Program-made: the position numbers and the translations under genes
Assembly: GCF_001487165.1 (NCBI RefSeq)
Contig: NZ_LN913006.1
Coordinates: forward strand, 2,569,804-2,633,803
Direction of reading: 5' to 3'
Length of the DNA: 64,000 nucleotides
Source: Blautia massiliensis (ex Durand et al. 2017)
GTDB taxonomy: Bacteria > Bacillota > Clostridia > Lachnospirales > Lachnospiraceae
In this document: positions 43,301 through 51,065 of the stretch, piece by piece
Position numbering within the stretch: the stretch's first letter is position 1
Layout of the letters: the number at the start of each line of letters is the position of its first letter
Notes under the pieces: model-generated
The model's input: only the letters and a program-made list of their open reading frames with translations
What the model was told of the DNA's origin: nothing
Database searches by the model: none

Positions 43301-44914
43301 TTTTTGGAGACCGGTTATTGTGAAACCGGCTCCGTCCAGCGTCCCACTGAAATACGATGCCGAAAAATTTGTCCTTCCGTCTGTACTGATATTTTTTGTC
43401 AGACGATAGTATGCTCCCTGGTTTGCCTGGATCAGATTAAGATCATCGATCGAAGATATCTTATATGGATTTGAAAACGTACCATCTCCCTCTGCCGGTG
43501 CAAGGGAAGAGCTTCTGCTTCCAATGATACGATAAACAATCCCTGCGGAGCCATCCGTCGGAACGGTAAACTTACCGTTCGACAGCTTCACCAGGATTGC
43601 CGATGCTGCCGGCAATGTATGGTTTTCATTGCTATCTCCTGCATAAACCGGGAATGTCGCTGCCTTTGCCGCAGCAATGGTATCCCCGTAAAAGCTGTAT
43701 TTACCGGAGCTCTCACCGGCTGCAACTGCCGTATAAAAATCCGCCATAAGCTCCTTAAAAGAAACTCCGGTTACTTTCTCCAGATATTGCTCACAGCTGA
43801 GAGAAGAAGCATCGATCGTATAAAATTTTGGAAGCACCTTCATAGGCTGATAGCTTCCTGCCATCCGGTCGATAACATATCTTACAAAAAGATACGGCAT
43901 TCCATAGTCCTGTGCATTGTCATCCCGGTAATTCTCGTAGATCAGCGAAGCCCCTGAACGGATGGCCGTATTACTTCCAATACCATTCAGCCAGCCGCTG
44001 CTGTCCGTTCCTCCCCAAAGATAGTCCATGACAGCCACTGCAAGGCCCTCATTCAGCCACGAATATCTGCCGGTACTCATAAATCCGGTTTTCAGCCAGA
44101 GGATTGCATGCTGTCCCTCATGAACAAGAAGGCCATTTCGCTTTGACATCTCCCCCGAAACATAAGAGGATGCTGACGGTGTGTTGATATGGATCGCTGT
44201 GATCCCTTCATCATACATATACATACCGCTGGCGCTACTTAAAGACTCCAGCAGGATCGACAGCTTGCCTGAGCCATCCTGTGCCGGAAAATCACCTGCA
44301 CAGAGCTGGTTAAGGATACGGTAAGGCTGACCATCGTAGACAGCTGCCATATCCGCAGCGATCAGAGCTGTTTTCCCTGCGGTATCGTAATCTGCCTTCA
44401 TGGTCTTATCCATCCACACATAGCAGTGTTCCCCAACTCCGATGCAGACATATGTTTTTCCATATGTATCATGGCCGCTAGTTCTATATATGTACTTTTC
44501 TTCACCTACCTGATAGGTAGTCGCCGCAGCCTGTACAGCAGTCAGCATCGGCTGATCATCCTGCATGTATGCCTGCAGCTGATCATCCTCCAGACTCTGT
44601 ACCTGCCCCACATCTGCTGCCTCTCCCGCAATTCCCTCTGTTGCCGCCTGCGCCGATGCATTGCTTCCACCCTGCACGACTGCATAATCTTCTGCTTCAA
44701 AGTCCGCCGCTTGTGCCGATGTCCCGTCAAACTGCAAGGTTCCCGTATTTCCGGGATTTGTGGTATCTGTGTTAATGATAACTGCATATTCCCCGGAAAA
44801 TGTTTCTCCTGGCTTACCCTCCTGAACTGCTGCAAAAACCTCTGTTCCGCAAAATAACCCCAGAAACAGAAAACAGCACATAAGCCGGAGACAGAAATCT
44901 TTTGTCTTTTTCAT
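37352..44914 (-). CDS. Giant secreted multidomain protein with metallopeptidase-like head and Cys-rich repeats
   Basis: The 2520-residue protein has a signal peptide (CLRLMCCFLFLGLFCGTEVF). At ~200-400 it carries a gluzincin-like site: LLVHEGQHAILW at ~264 and WLNEGLAVAV some 20 residues later. Next come GLUG-type repeats (~475-760; GGIVGENEVAGTISGC, GGIAGVNIGTIEKC), three Ig-like units (~785-1050), a putative Ig and a cadherin-like beta-sandwich unit (~1050-1350). Seven 80-residue Cys-rich repeats fill 1354-1913, with an eighth, degenerate one after. The C-terminal part has an LRR_5 patch (~2075-2170), Ig-like units and a fibronectin III domain with basic C-terminus. No LPXTG or other anchor is visible. 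Likely role: surface adhesin or host/glycan interaction with a protease head. No promoter was identified. Confidence 0.88.
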   Translation of the reverse strand: MKKTKDFCLRLMCCFLFLGLFCGTEVFAAVQEGKPGETFSGEYAVIINTDTTNPGNTGTLQFDGTSAQAADFEAEDYAVVQGGSNASAQAATEGIAGEAADVGQVQSLEDDQLQAYMQDDQPMLTAVQAAATTYQVGEEKYIYRTSGHDTYGKTYVCIGVGEHCYVWMDKTMKADYDTAGKTALIAADMAAVYDGQPYRILNQLCAGDFPAQDGSGKLSILLESLSSASGMYMYDEGITAIHINTPSASSYVSGEMSKRNGLLVHEGQHAILWLKTGFMSTGRYSWLNEGLAVAVMDYLWGGTDSSGWLNGIGSNTAIRSGASLIYENYRDDNAQDYGMPYLFVRYVIDRMAGSYQPMKVLPKFYTIDASSLSCEQYLEKVTGVSFKELMADFYTAVAAGESSGKYSFYGDTIAAAKAATFPVYAGDSNENHTLPAASAILVKLSNGKFTVPTDGSAGIVYRIIGSRSSSLAPAEGDGTFSNPYKISSIDDLNLIQANQGAYYRLTKNISTDGRTNFSASYFSGTLDGAGFTITGLQKPLIQQNAGTIKDLNIVADFDYDSHDIHGVVAQYNTGKIQDCRVTGTVTGHMGSTSSMSHPAFGGIVGENEVAGTISGCSSGVNISISMTATDSYVGGIAGVNIGTIEKCVAGGNLSVTQANGNSYQVYLGGIAGRIEQFGNMGGYVKQCAFTGTLRVTGGTAVTGQICAQVNANVLNSAIGLNGHVSDCYGKNGQGALIGTNTEQTLTTGGVLTAEQMKDPNSYKGWSFDGDWQISKDGLPERADASAIRSLSVSRVPTACYVGEVPAYWGTLIVNNSTSVTITKDMITGFDNSETGTRELTINYKGKQTSWSMTVKKPSASDITSIVLSGRPKTTYSENQKFDPSGASFFATIGGRYVYIYSGFSYDKTGPLKPADTSVIFNYFGKEIPVNITVTARKATKLSVLAAPAKTQFTVGNTLDLSGVKLQITYNDGTQTPIFKADELEKYGVHVAFGKNGSFTTVAADKVLESADSGSTIVFYATDKLPSEYGSVVVASSTITVRSPLTVPALDLYVSAGKSAAQYPCTDNVTGGSGTYATTVIEEKLPTGLNRTNLPGGKYNAFSYTGVVTASAGDYSSQYKISDTETQESIQVTVTIHVVPSDQAAFYSFVLKKVENPGLKQDVIGAIGEDTIVLRVPSGTNVTELKPSIDYGSGMGTELPSGFWNGSKHDFTSPVVYTLTAPDGVTKKSYTVSVEFYDDTSEEVQSGDEILSPVDNTKISCKDSEEITLKGWAGDSSKEISLFKYVVNGISYTTSANSTTQTIPNARAYEVKISGSSLKEGNNTLEIWVMYADNSGTGSGGTLKKLGTRTVVKEGHKAVKDAAVAATCETAGKTEGSHCSVCNTVIKAQTTVAALGHNWDSGKVTKAATCTATGTKTYTCSRCKKTRTETIAATGHKEVKDAAVAATCETTGKTEGSHCSVCNTVIKAQTTVAALGHSWDGGKVAKAATCTAAGTKTYTCTRCKKTCTETIAATGHKVVKDTAVAATCETTGKTEGSHCSVCGTVLKAQTTVAALGHSWDGGKITKAATCTAAGTKTYTCTRCKKTRTETIAATGHKAVKDAAVAATCETTGKTEGSHCSVCGTVLKAQTTVAALGHSWDNGKVTKAVTCTAAGTKTYTCTRCKKTRTETIAATGHKAVKDAAVAATCETTGKTEGSHCSVCNTVIKAQATVAALGHSWDGGKITKAATCTAAGTKTYTCTRCKKTRTETIAATGHKAVKDAAVAATCETTGKTEGSHCSVCGTVLKAQTTTAALGHSWDNGKVTKAATCTATGTKTYTCTRCKKTRTETIAATGHKAVKDAAVAATCETAGKTEGSHCSVCNTVLKAQTTVAALGHSWDGGKITKAATCTAAGTKTYTCTRCKKTRTETIVATGHKVVKDAAVAATCETTGKTEGSHCSVCGTVLKAQTTVAALGHDYGEWKTIKAATYTEPGQAERVCRRNASHKEYRQLPVLEKAKIDLSACSIQLSEQTYVYDGTEKTPTVTITYNEKTLTEGKDYQVYFADNVNPGTAKITVIAKTDSDYTGTATITFEIRKSLPENATVIEPGAFSNCTNLVDLNIKENVTEIGDNAFADSKNLQNIYFYGNSPKLGNNIFKNVTATVYYPYTDKTWSLDILRDYGGNITWVPWDPKTGSPAKRSLALCDIRITEQKYTYDGTEKTPEMVIMDGNYTLQKNTDYTVKCSNNINAGNAELEITGAGNYSGTYKAGFLIEQTEPSLKFDKKTITVKYGTKPFLCVLSEKTTDGTITYSSSNPKVAVVDPTTGKVTIKGGGTAAIMAYAAKGTNYTSGSTFCTIKVTKRSNTIKASNIRRTWYAKARKISINAKASGKAPLKYSSSSKSVKVDKQGRITIAAKFTGSARITIRSSATAGYNAATKSITVTVDPAGTTLTTAKNLSGRKAQITWKKNRYVTGYEIQYSVNKNFRSGSKKTVSGVSKTKYTLTKLQKNKTYYVRIRTYKKSGTKKYYSSWSKVKAVRIRK
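39176..40855 (-). repeat. Seven tandem 240-bp repeats inside the giant gene
   Basis: Seven in-frame copies of 240 bp each encode an 80-residue unit that begins GHKAVKDAAVAATCETTGKT and ends RTETIAAT. Each unit is two related halves, each with a Cys, a CxxC pair (HCSVC or YTCTRC) and a GH turn, which looks like a zinc-ribbon-like pattern. Copies differ at only a few positions (N/G and I/L after CSVC, D/N before GK). A partial, diverged eighth copy continues to about 38940. Confidence 0.95.
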
Positions 44915-45070
44915 CCTCTTTCCTTTCCTCTTCTCAGCTGACTGAGTTCTTTGATTTTTGTGTTTATTCTACCATATTCACAATATTCATACAATTCCAA
45001 ATATTTGATTTTTATTATCATAAAGCTTCTTTTTCTGCCTCCGTTGCAGCTGTTCGCCTGCCGTGTATAC

Positions 45071-45120
45071 AAAAAAAAGCGAAAAGCTCTGGTATTGGTA
45101 TCGTACAGAACTTTTCGCTC
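45071..45120 (-). terminator. Terminator after the GIY-YIG gene
   Basis: AGCGAAAAG and CTTTTCGCT pair (9 bp) around a long loop; on the minus strand TTTTTTTT follows. The gene's stop is 90 bases upstream. The spacer from here to 44915 is the promoter side of the giant gene; I see no clear boxes. Confidence 0.8.
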
Positions 45121-45210
45121 TTATTGAACTACTCTTATTGATATTCAGCATGACTGCCTTCAGCTCCAGTGACGGGTCTGCATCCGGAATTGAAAAGATT
45201 TCCGACAGTT

Positions 45211-45453
45211 TCAAAACTTCATCAGCTCCAGCTTCTTCTCCCTGGTCAGCTGCTTGATCCGGTATTCCCGGCTCATGGCCTCCTCCTTTGTGGCAAAGCC
45301 TTCGTAATACACCAGCTTCACCGGCCTTTTGGCCCGGGTATATTTGGCGCCTGCTTTGCCTTCATTATGGGCTTTCATCCGCCTGACAAGGCAGTTTGTC
45401 CAGCCGGTGTAGAGCGTGCCGTCTGCACACTGCACGATGTATGTATAGTTCAT
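45211..45453 (-). CDS. GIY-YIG nuclease domain protein (YhbQ/UPF0213 type)
   Basis: The 80 residues form one GIY-YIG domain: NYTYIVQCADGTLYTGWTNC (the YIV...YTG pair), RRMKAHNEGKAGAKYTRAKR with the conserved Arg, and the late Glu in KEEAMSREYRIKQ. Stand-alone members such as YhbQ may act in DNA repair or nucleic-acid turnover. The start at 45453 has GAGGAG seven bases before it. The frame stays open through repeats upstream, but that part looks non-coding. Confidence 0.88.
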   Translation of the reverse strand: MNYTYIVQCADGTLYTGWTNCLVRRMKAHNEGKAGAKYTRAKRPVKLVYYEGFATKEEAMSREYRIKQLTREKKLELMKF

Positions 45454-45530
45454 AGCAGTCTCCTCTTCTGTAAAAAATTTATGCAATACAATGCCAAATG
45501 CCAGTACATCTTCAGTAACATCAACCCTGA

Positions 45531-45665
45531 TATTTGCCTCCCTGTAAAACAAATATCTGAACACTTTTCTGATTTGCCTTCCTGTAAAACAAATATCTGA
45601 ACACTTTTCTGGACAGTGTGATCTGTCTTCCGTGATATTTCCTCTCCTGTAAAACAAACATCCAG
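45531..45665. repeat. 41-bp direct repeats upstream of the GIY-YIG gene
   Basis: Two adjacent 41-bp units (45531-45571 and 45572-45612) share CCTGTAAAACAAATATCTGA and ACACTTTTCTG, with one or two differences. A third, diverged partial unit (CCTGTAAAACAAACATC) lies at 45634-45665. On the minus strand each unit carries ACAGGGAGG- or ACAGGAAGG-like sequence, close to a ribosome site. No gene is linked to them. Confidence 0.8.
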
Positions 45666-45771
45666 TCGGCCGCATTCTTTCTATGTAAAGACAGCCACCA
45701 ACATTTCTTCAGCAGCCATCCTTCTATACTCAAGCAGCCGGCACAATTCATGTATTTCACTTATAACAAAG

Positions 45772-45820
45772 ATAAAGCAGGCTGGGATTCCGGCTGCGGA
45801 TTTTCCCACCTGCTTTATTA
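45772..45820 (-). terminator. Terminator of the sucrose operon
   Basis: AAAGCAGG and CCTGCTTT pair around an inner stem (TGGGA/TCCCA); AT-rich sequence follows on both sides. It lies about 100 bases after the scrB stop on the minus strand. Confidence 0.7.
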
Positions 45821-45922
45821 TACGGTCATTTCTTATTTCTGTGAATATGGAATTCACTGCATAGCTGCTCTATAGGTATTCGTATTCTGATCTTGCTGTA
45901 TTTCACGATCAATAAGCCCAGC

Positions 45923-47350
45923 CTACTCCATCACATAATTCTTCAGCACATAAATCTTCCCATCACACTCCACAGCCTCCAACTTCACAGCCTGCTCCTG
46001 CGTTTCCGGATAATATCTGGTAGCAAAAACAACCTCTCCGCCATTCACATAAATCTCCACAGCTGTAGTATCCGCAAGAACTCTGATGCTTTCGATCACA
46101 CCGGACGGAACATGCGCCTTACGTACCTTTCGTCCGGCACCGGCCTTCTCGGAGAGAGTTAAGATCACATCTCCGTCCTGATATTCCAGGAAGAGATTTT
46201 CCCCAAGGCTTACTTTACCCTGCTCACCTTTTACCTGAACATCCAGATCAAACGGTCCATTCACCGGAATCTCCGCGCTGGAACCGCTGGCAGAAACGCC
46301 AGTCTTTCTCAGCCCGTTCAGTTCTTCCACCGGATACTGATAAAGCATTCCGTTTTTATACGTAACTTCCCTTGGAACAGTCAGGCAATGCTGCCAGCCT
46401 TCGCTCTCTGCTGTAGGATTCACATACTCCTCATCTGCATCCGGCATTCCCATCCAGCCGATCAGGATCCGTCTGCCCTTTCCATCCTGGAATGTCTGGG
46501 GTGCATAGAAATCAAAGCCGTGGTCCCATTCCCGGAAAGCTTTTTCCTCCGGCTTTCCATCCTTCAGGATAAAGTATCCGGACTGATAGATGTTCTGAAA
46601 ACGGAACTCTTCTCTGGTCAGTCCCTGGGGAGATACAGAAAGCACCTCCTGTCCCTCAAGAGTGAAAAAATCCGGGCACTCCCACATGTATCCGAATGCC
46701 TTTTCTGTAGTAAGCTCACCGTCAAATTTCCAGTTCTTCAGATCTTCGGATCTGTAAAAAAGTACGGCGCCATGGTCGCTTTTCTGACGGCCGCCAAGGA
46801 TCATCCGGTACTCTTCCCCCTCCTTCCAGACCTTCGGGTCACGGATGTGACAGGTGTAATTCTCCGGATAATCCTCGCAGGAAACTGCAACCTCCTTTGT
46901 TCCGAAATGAAGGCCGTCCGCACTCTCCACATGAAGAGTGCTGGACTGCCTTCCGTTATTGATATAATCATAATCTCCATCCATCTTGATGTTTCCTGTG
47001 TAGAAAAGATGAAGCTTATCTTTCTCCGCAATGGCAGAGCCTGAGTAAACACCATGACAGTCATAAATGCTGTCCGGCAGAAGCGGAACCCCTTCATATC
47101 TCCAGCTGATCATATCTTCACTGGAGTAATGTCCCCAGAATTTCAGTCCACCGTTGGCCTCAAACGGAGAATACTGGAAAAACACATGATATCTTCCCTT
47201 GTACCAGCATAATCCGTTCGGGTCATTGAGCCATCCCACAGGCGGCATCAGATGATGGGTCAGACGGTTTGTCTGCATCGTCCTATCAACTGCTGCCGTT
47301 TCCTCGATTTTTCGCACTTCCTCTGCAAGTACCTTGGTCAGAGAACTCAT
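45923..47350 (-). CDS. scrB: Sucrose-6-phosphate hydrolase (GH32)
   Basis: The 475-residue enzyme splits sucrose 6-phosphate into glucose 6-phosphate and fructose. GH32 motifs are complete: nucleophile in GWLNDPNGLCWYKGRYHVFF, the RDP motif in CHIRDPKVWK and the acid/base Glu in MWECPDFF. A C-terminal beta-sandwich follows (~370-475). Its ATG lies one base after the scrA stop, with GGAGGT inside the end of scrA. Substrate follows from the PTS partner. Confidence 0.95.
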   Translation of the reverse strand: MSSLTKVLAEEVRKIEETAAVDRTMQTNRLTHHLMPPVGWLNDPNGLCWYKGRYHVFFQYSPFEANGGLKFWGHYSSEDMISWRYEGVPLLPDSIYDCHGVYSGSAIAEKDKLHLFYTGNIKMDGDYDYINNGRQSSTLHVESADGLHFGTKEVAVSCEDYPENYTCHIRDPKVWKEGEEYRMILGGRQKSDHGAVLFYRSEDLKNWKFDGELTTEKAFGYMWECPDFFTLEGQEVLSVSPQGLTREEFRFQNIYQSGYFILKDGKPEEKAFREWDHGFDFYAPQTFQDGKGRRILIGWMGMPDADEEYVNPTAESEGWQHCLTVPREVTYKNGMLYQYPVEELNGLRKTGVSASGSSAEIPVNGPFDLDVQVKGEQGKVSLGENLFLEYQDGDVILTLSEKAGAGRKVRKAHVPSGVIESIRVLADTTAVEIYVNGGEVVFATRYYPETQEQAVKLEAVECDGKIYVLKNYVME

Positions 47351-47351
47351 T

Positions 47352-49286
47352 TTATTTTACCTCCAGTACTTCAGAACCATTATTTACTGTTCCTTCTGCA
47401 AACATTTTTACTTCTTCATAATCATCGGTATTGGTTACGATCAGCGGTGTGGTCACATCATAGCCGGCTGCCTTAATAGCATCCATATCAAAGGTGATCA
47501 GTGTCTGGCCTTTTTTGACCACGTCACCGTCCTTTACATGAGCGGTGTAGAATTTACCGCCAAGCTCAACGGTATCAACGCCGATATGGATCAGCAGCTC
47601 CAGACCACTTTCTGTCGCAAGCCCGATGGCATGCTTTGTGTCAAAAATTGTAGAAACCGTAGCGTCACAGGGTGCTTTTACTTCACCTTTGGACGGAATC
47701 ACTGCCATGCCCCTTCCAAGGACTTCAGATGCAAAGGTTGCATCCTTTACTTCTGAAAGCGGGATTGCAGTTCCCTCAAGCGGGCTGTAGAGGGTCTGCA
47801 CACCGCTCTCAGCTGTTTTTTTCTCCGCAGATTTCATCTCAGCATTCTCTGCCGGAGCACCTGCCTTTTTCTCTGTTTCAATATTTTTCCCAGCTGTTTC
47901 CTGTACCTCGTCTTTATATCCGAACATCCATGTGAGTACAAAAGCCACACCAAATGCGATGACAAACATGAGTATATAAGAAACCGGATTATTCAAGCAC
48001 AGCAGGATTCCGAAGATACCGGTAACACCTGTTCCTGTGGCACCAAGACTGCTAATGGAGGCAAAAAGTGCTCCGCATGCACCACCCAGGCAGCCCATGA
48101 TAAACGGCTTTCCGAAGCGGAGGTTTACACCGAAGATTGCCGGCTCTGTGATTCCCATGCATGCGCTTAAGGCAGAAGGAACAGCCATGGATTTGATCTT
48201 CTGATTTCTGGATTTCAGGCCTACAGCAAGAGCTGCACCACCCTGTGCAATGTTAGCTGCAGATGCAAGTGGCAGCCAGTAGGTAACGCCGAATTTGGCC
48301 AGCTGTCCAAGGTCAATGATAGTGTACATGTGATGAACACCAGCAACAACAGTCGGTGCATAAAAGGCACCCATGATAAAGCTTCCGATTCCAAATGGCA
48401 GTGCGATCAGCCACTGGATTCCATCCAGAAGTCCGTTCTCAACAGCTACGAAGATCGGTCCGATAATGGAAAGTGTAAGATAACCGGTTACAAAAACACT
48501 GACAAGTGGTGTTACAAAAAGATCGAACATTGCAGGTACGATCTTATGAAGTCTTTTCTCGATCTGTGCCAGTACCCATACTGCAATGATAACCGGGATC
48601 ACATGTCCCTGATATCCCACCATGTCAATGGAGTAAAGTCCAAACCATACCTTCTGCGTTGCCTGCACACCCTCTGTTGCAACAGTCCAGGCATTCTGCA
48701 GATTTGGATGGATCATGATCATACCGATAACCGCACCCAGATAAGGGTTGGCACCAAATACCTTCGCACCACTGTAAGCGATAAGAATCGGCAGGAATGT
48801 ATACGCTGTGTTACTGAAAAGCTGTGCAAATACATAAATGGAACCATTGGTGTTAATATTCAGGAAGCCGTTGTTTACCATGAAGTTCAGGGCTTCCATG
48901 ATTCCCATCAAAAATCCGCTGGCTACGATAGCTGGGATGATCGGGACAAAAATGTCTCCCAGTGTCTTGATCAGTCTCTGTATCGGATTAGCCTTGGATG
49001 CTGCCACCTTCTTAAGCTCATCCTTACTACTCTCTGATATTCCGGCGATCTGGATAAATTCATCATAAACTTTGTTTACAACTCCTGTTCCCAGGATGAT
49101 CTGCATCTGTCCCTGTGCGAAAAACACGCCCTTCACACCATCGATATTCTCTACATATTCCTTATCCGCCTTGTCATTATCCGCAATGACCAGACGAAGC
49201 CTTGTTGCACAGTGCGCCGCGGAAATGATGTTTTCTTTCTTTCCTACATGATCATAGATTTCCTGTGCTGTCTTTCTGTAATCCAT
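47352..49286 (-). CDS. scrA: Sucrose-specific PTS transporter, fused EIIBCA
   Basis: The 644-residue transporter has an EIIB domain with the phosphorylated cysteine in ISAAHCATRLRLV (~26), an EIIC membrane domain (~105-455; ten or so segments, GITEPAIFGVNLRFGKP) and an EIIA domain (~500-630; phosphohistidine in LLIHIGVDTVEL). The glucose-type fusion BCA imports and phosphorylates sucrose, feeding scrB. AAGGAGG precedes the ATG. Related EII proteins take beta-glucosides or trehalose, but scrB next door favours sucrose. Confidence 0.94.
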   Translation of the reverse strand: MDYRKTAQEIYDHVGKKENIISAAHCATRLRLVIADNDKADKEYVENIDGVKGVFFAQGQMQIILGTGVVNKVYDEFIQIAGISESSKDELKKVAASKANPIQRLIKTLGDIFVPIIPAIVASGFLMGIMEALNFMVNNGFLNINTNGSIYVFAQLFSNTAYTFLPILIAYSGAKVFGANPYLGAVIGMIMIHPNLQNAWTVATEGVQATQKVWFGLYSIDMVGYQGHVIPVIIAVWVLAQIEKRLHKIVPAMFDLFVTPLVSVFVTGYLTLSIIGPIFVAVENGLLDGIQWLIALPFGIGSFIMGAFYAPTVVAGVHHMYTIIDLGQLAKFGVTYWLPLASAANIAQGGAALAVGLKSRNQKIKSMAVPSALSACMGITEPAIFGVNLRFGKPFIMGCLGGACGALFASISSLGATGTGVTGIFGILLCLNNPVSYILMFVIAFGVAFVLTWMFGYKDEVQETAGKNIETEKKAGAPAENAEMKSAEKKTAESGVQTLYSPLEGTAIPLSEVKDATFASEVLGRGMAVIPSKGEVKAPCDATVSTIFDTKHAIGLATESGLELLIHIGVDTVELGGKFYTAHVKDGDVVKKGQTLITFDMDAIKAAGYDVTTPLIVTNTDDYEEVKMFAEGTVNNGSEVLEVK

Positions 49287-49543
49287 GTCCTTCCTCCTTT
49301 TCTGCTACTGTTCCCGGACAGTCATCTCTTTCTGCTTTCCCTTTCTTCGGATCAGATCTGTCTGTTCTTTCTTCAACTTCCCGGGATTTATTATCTCTGA
49401 TCCATTGTTTTTCATTTATTTATGAGATTGATTTCATATATCTATTCATACAAGGAACGGTAATCTTTCCATTTTTTTAAGTTTTTTGATGATTTTAGCA
49501 CTTTTCAATGGTTTGTTTTATGTCGTTGCTTGTGTTCTTATGT

Positions 49544-49597
49544 GGAATCGTTCTCATATCTTACTTGTATTATAACTACTGCATTATTATTTGTAAA
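49544..49597 (-). promoter_or_regulatory. Promoter of scrAB with a putative LacI-type operator
   Basis: On the minus strand TTTACA (49597-49592) and TATAAT (49574-49569) are separated by exactly 17 bases. Just downstream, GAGAACGATTCC (49555-49544) is a near-palindrome around CG, the form bound by LacI-family regulators. The rest of the 543-base gap (49287-49829) holds no supported gene; the scrA leader is ~270 bases long. Confidence 0.65.
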
Positions 49598-49829
49598 TCC
49601 GCAACATCGCACAAATTTCTTCGGTCAAAATTGTACATATTCCATAAGAACAGATGCAAAACAGACAAACCAGTCAAGGTATCGCAGAAAAAATCTGGCA
49701 TTTTTCTGTGTTTGCTCAGCCATAACACAGCACCACACAAAAAAGAAGCAGGTCTTTTTCTCCCAAAAGATCTGCTCCTGTTCCACAATAACTTATAATT
49801 TCTTCCTCTGTCTGCGAGGATATTCTCTG

Positions 49830-50810
49830 TTACCTGTGAGATTCCCGTTCCACAAGCTCACATCCCATTTTTATTTCCTTGCTGATCCCGGTATCGTTCT
49901 CAATAAGATCAGCCAGCATGGCTGCTGCCTCCATTCCGCTGGTCTTATAATAAAAATGTACCGTTGTCAGCTTCGGTTCCACGATCTTACCCGGAACTCC
50001 ATCCCCAATCCCTGCGATCTGAACATCCTCGGGAATGCGAAGCCCGATCTCCTTCAAATAAGTCATGGCTCCCACCGCCATAGTATCCGTAGCACACACA
50101 AGAGAATCTATGGAAGGCTCCTCCTCAAAAAGCTCCTTCGCCATCTCATACCCGGAATCCATGGTAAAGCTTCCGATCTTCATCCTCTCCGGCACGACCT
50201 CCAGCTTAGCTTTATGGATAGCATCCATAAAACCCTTTTTCCTGCAGGCACCAACTGCCTCGTCCTTATCTGTAACGCCGATATAGGCAAACTTTTTCCC
50301 CTTCTCCGCCAGCTTCTCCGTGACCTGAAAAGCTGCTTTATGATCATCCTGATAAATACATGGATATCCGTCCAGATGCTGTCCCAGGATCACGATCGGT
50401 ACCTTATAATCCTTCAGCATCTGTTTATGCTTTCTGGTAAACATGGTAGCAATAAAAACCACTCCGTCCACCTGACGTTCTTTAAACAGAGAAAGGTATT
50501 TCAGCTCTTCTTCCACATCATTATTGGTATTGGCCAGAATAAGCTGATATCTTCTCCGTGTAAGAATATCACTGATCCCTGTCACCTCACGGCTTATGGT
50601 ATCTGAATTGATCTTTGGAAGGATGACACCGATGAGACTGGTTTTTTTGGTCCGCAGTGTCTGTGCCTGGGAGGATGGCTGATATCCTGTCTCCTGGATC
50701 ACCCTGCGGATGACTTCCTTTTTTTCACTGCTGACATATCCATTATTCAGATATCTGGATACCGTAGCTCTGGAAACTCCGGCAAGCCTAGCTATTTCAT
50801 TAATGTTCAT
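49830..50810 (-). CDS. scrR: LacI-family repressor, probably of the sucrose operon
   Basis: The 326 residues begin with a LacI helix-turn-helix (NINEIARLAGVSRATVSRYL, then NNGYVSSEKKEVIRRVI) and a hinge, followed by a periplasmic-binding-protein-like effector domain (SLIGVILPKINSDTISREV; DSLVCATDTMAVGAMTYLKE). It lies upstream of scrA on the same strand with its own leader. By position it should sense sucrose 6-phosphate or fructose and control scrAB. Confidence 0.9.
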   Translation of the reverse strand: MNINEIARLAGVSRATVSRYLNNGYVSSEKKEVIRRVIQETGYQPSSQAQTLRTKKTSLIGVILPKINSDTISREVTGISDILTRRRYQLILANTNNDVEEELKYLSLFKERQVDGVVFIATMFTRKHKQMLKDYKVPIVILGQHLDGYPCIYQDDHKAAFQVTEKLAEKGKKFAYIGVTDKDEAVGACRKKGFMDAIHKAKLEVVPERMKIGSFTMDSGYEMAKELFEEEPSIDSLVCATDTMAVGAMTYLKEIGLRIPEDVQIAGIGDGVPGKIVEPKLTTVHFYYKTSGMEAAAMLADLIENDTGISKEIKMGCELVERESHR

Positions 50811-50932
50811 AACTTATGTACCTCTTCTTTTGTCCTGTTATATCTGTCCTTGTATGCATATTTATAATATAGATTATACACGGTTTCTTTCCGGTAAAAA
50901 AGCTTCTTTTCCTATGTAAATGGAAATTTTTA

Positions 50933-50968
50933 TTACTGCTCACTCCGTTCTCACTAATACGCTTCACA
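50933..50968. repeat. Copy 2 of a short dispersed repeat
   Basis: Matches 27968-28003 at 30 of 36 positions, same orientation. It lies between scrR and the spoIIQ-like gene, next to a long perfect stem (50975-51011). Function unknown. Confidence 0.5.
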
Positions 50969-50974
50969 ACACAG

Positions 50975-51011
50975 AGGATACGGGATGCATATACCTCCCA
51001 TCCCGTATCCT
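50975..51011 (-). terminator. Stem-loop after the spoIIQ-like gene
   Basis: AGGATACGGGATG (50975-50987) and CATCCCGTATCCT (50999-51011) form a perfect 13-bp stem with an 11-base loop. No T run follows on either strand, so it may be a mRNA end-stabiliser or a weak terminator. Confidence 0.5.
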
Positions 51012-51065
51012 CCATACTCTGTTCCTAAAAATCTCCCCGGCATATCTATTTTTCGGTTTTCCCTG

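Noticed and set aside
45531..45665. Possible small CRISPR array
   Set aside because: Units of 41 bp abut each other with no spacers, and there are only two to three copies and no cas genes.
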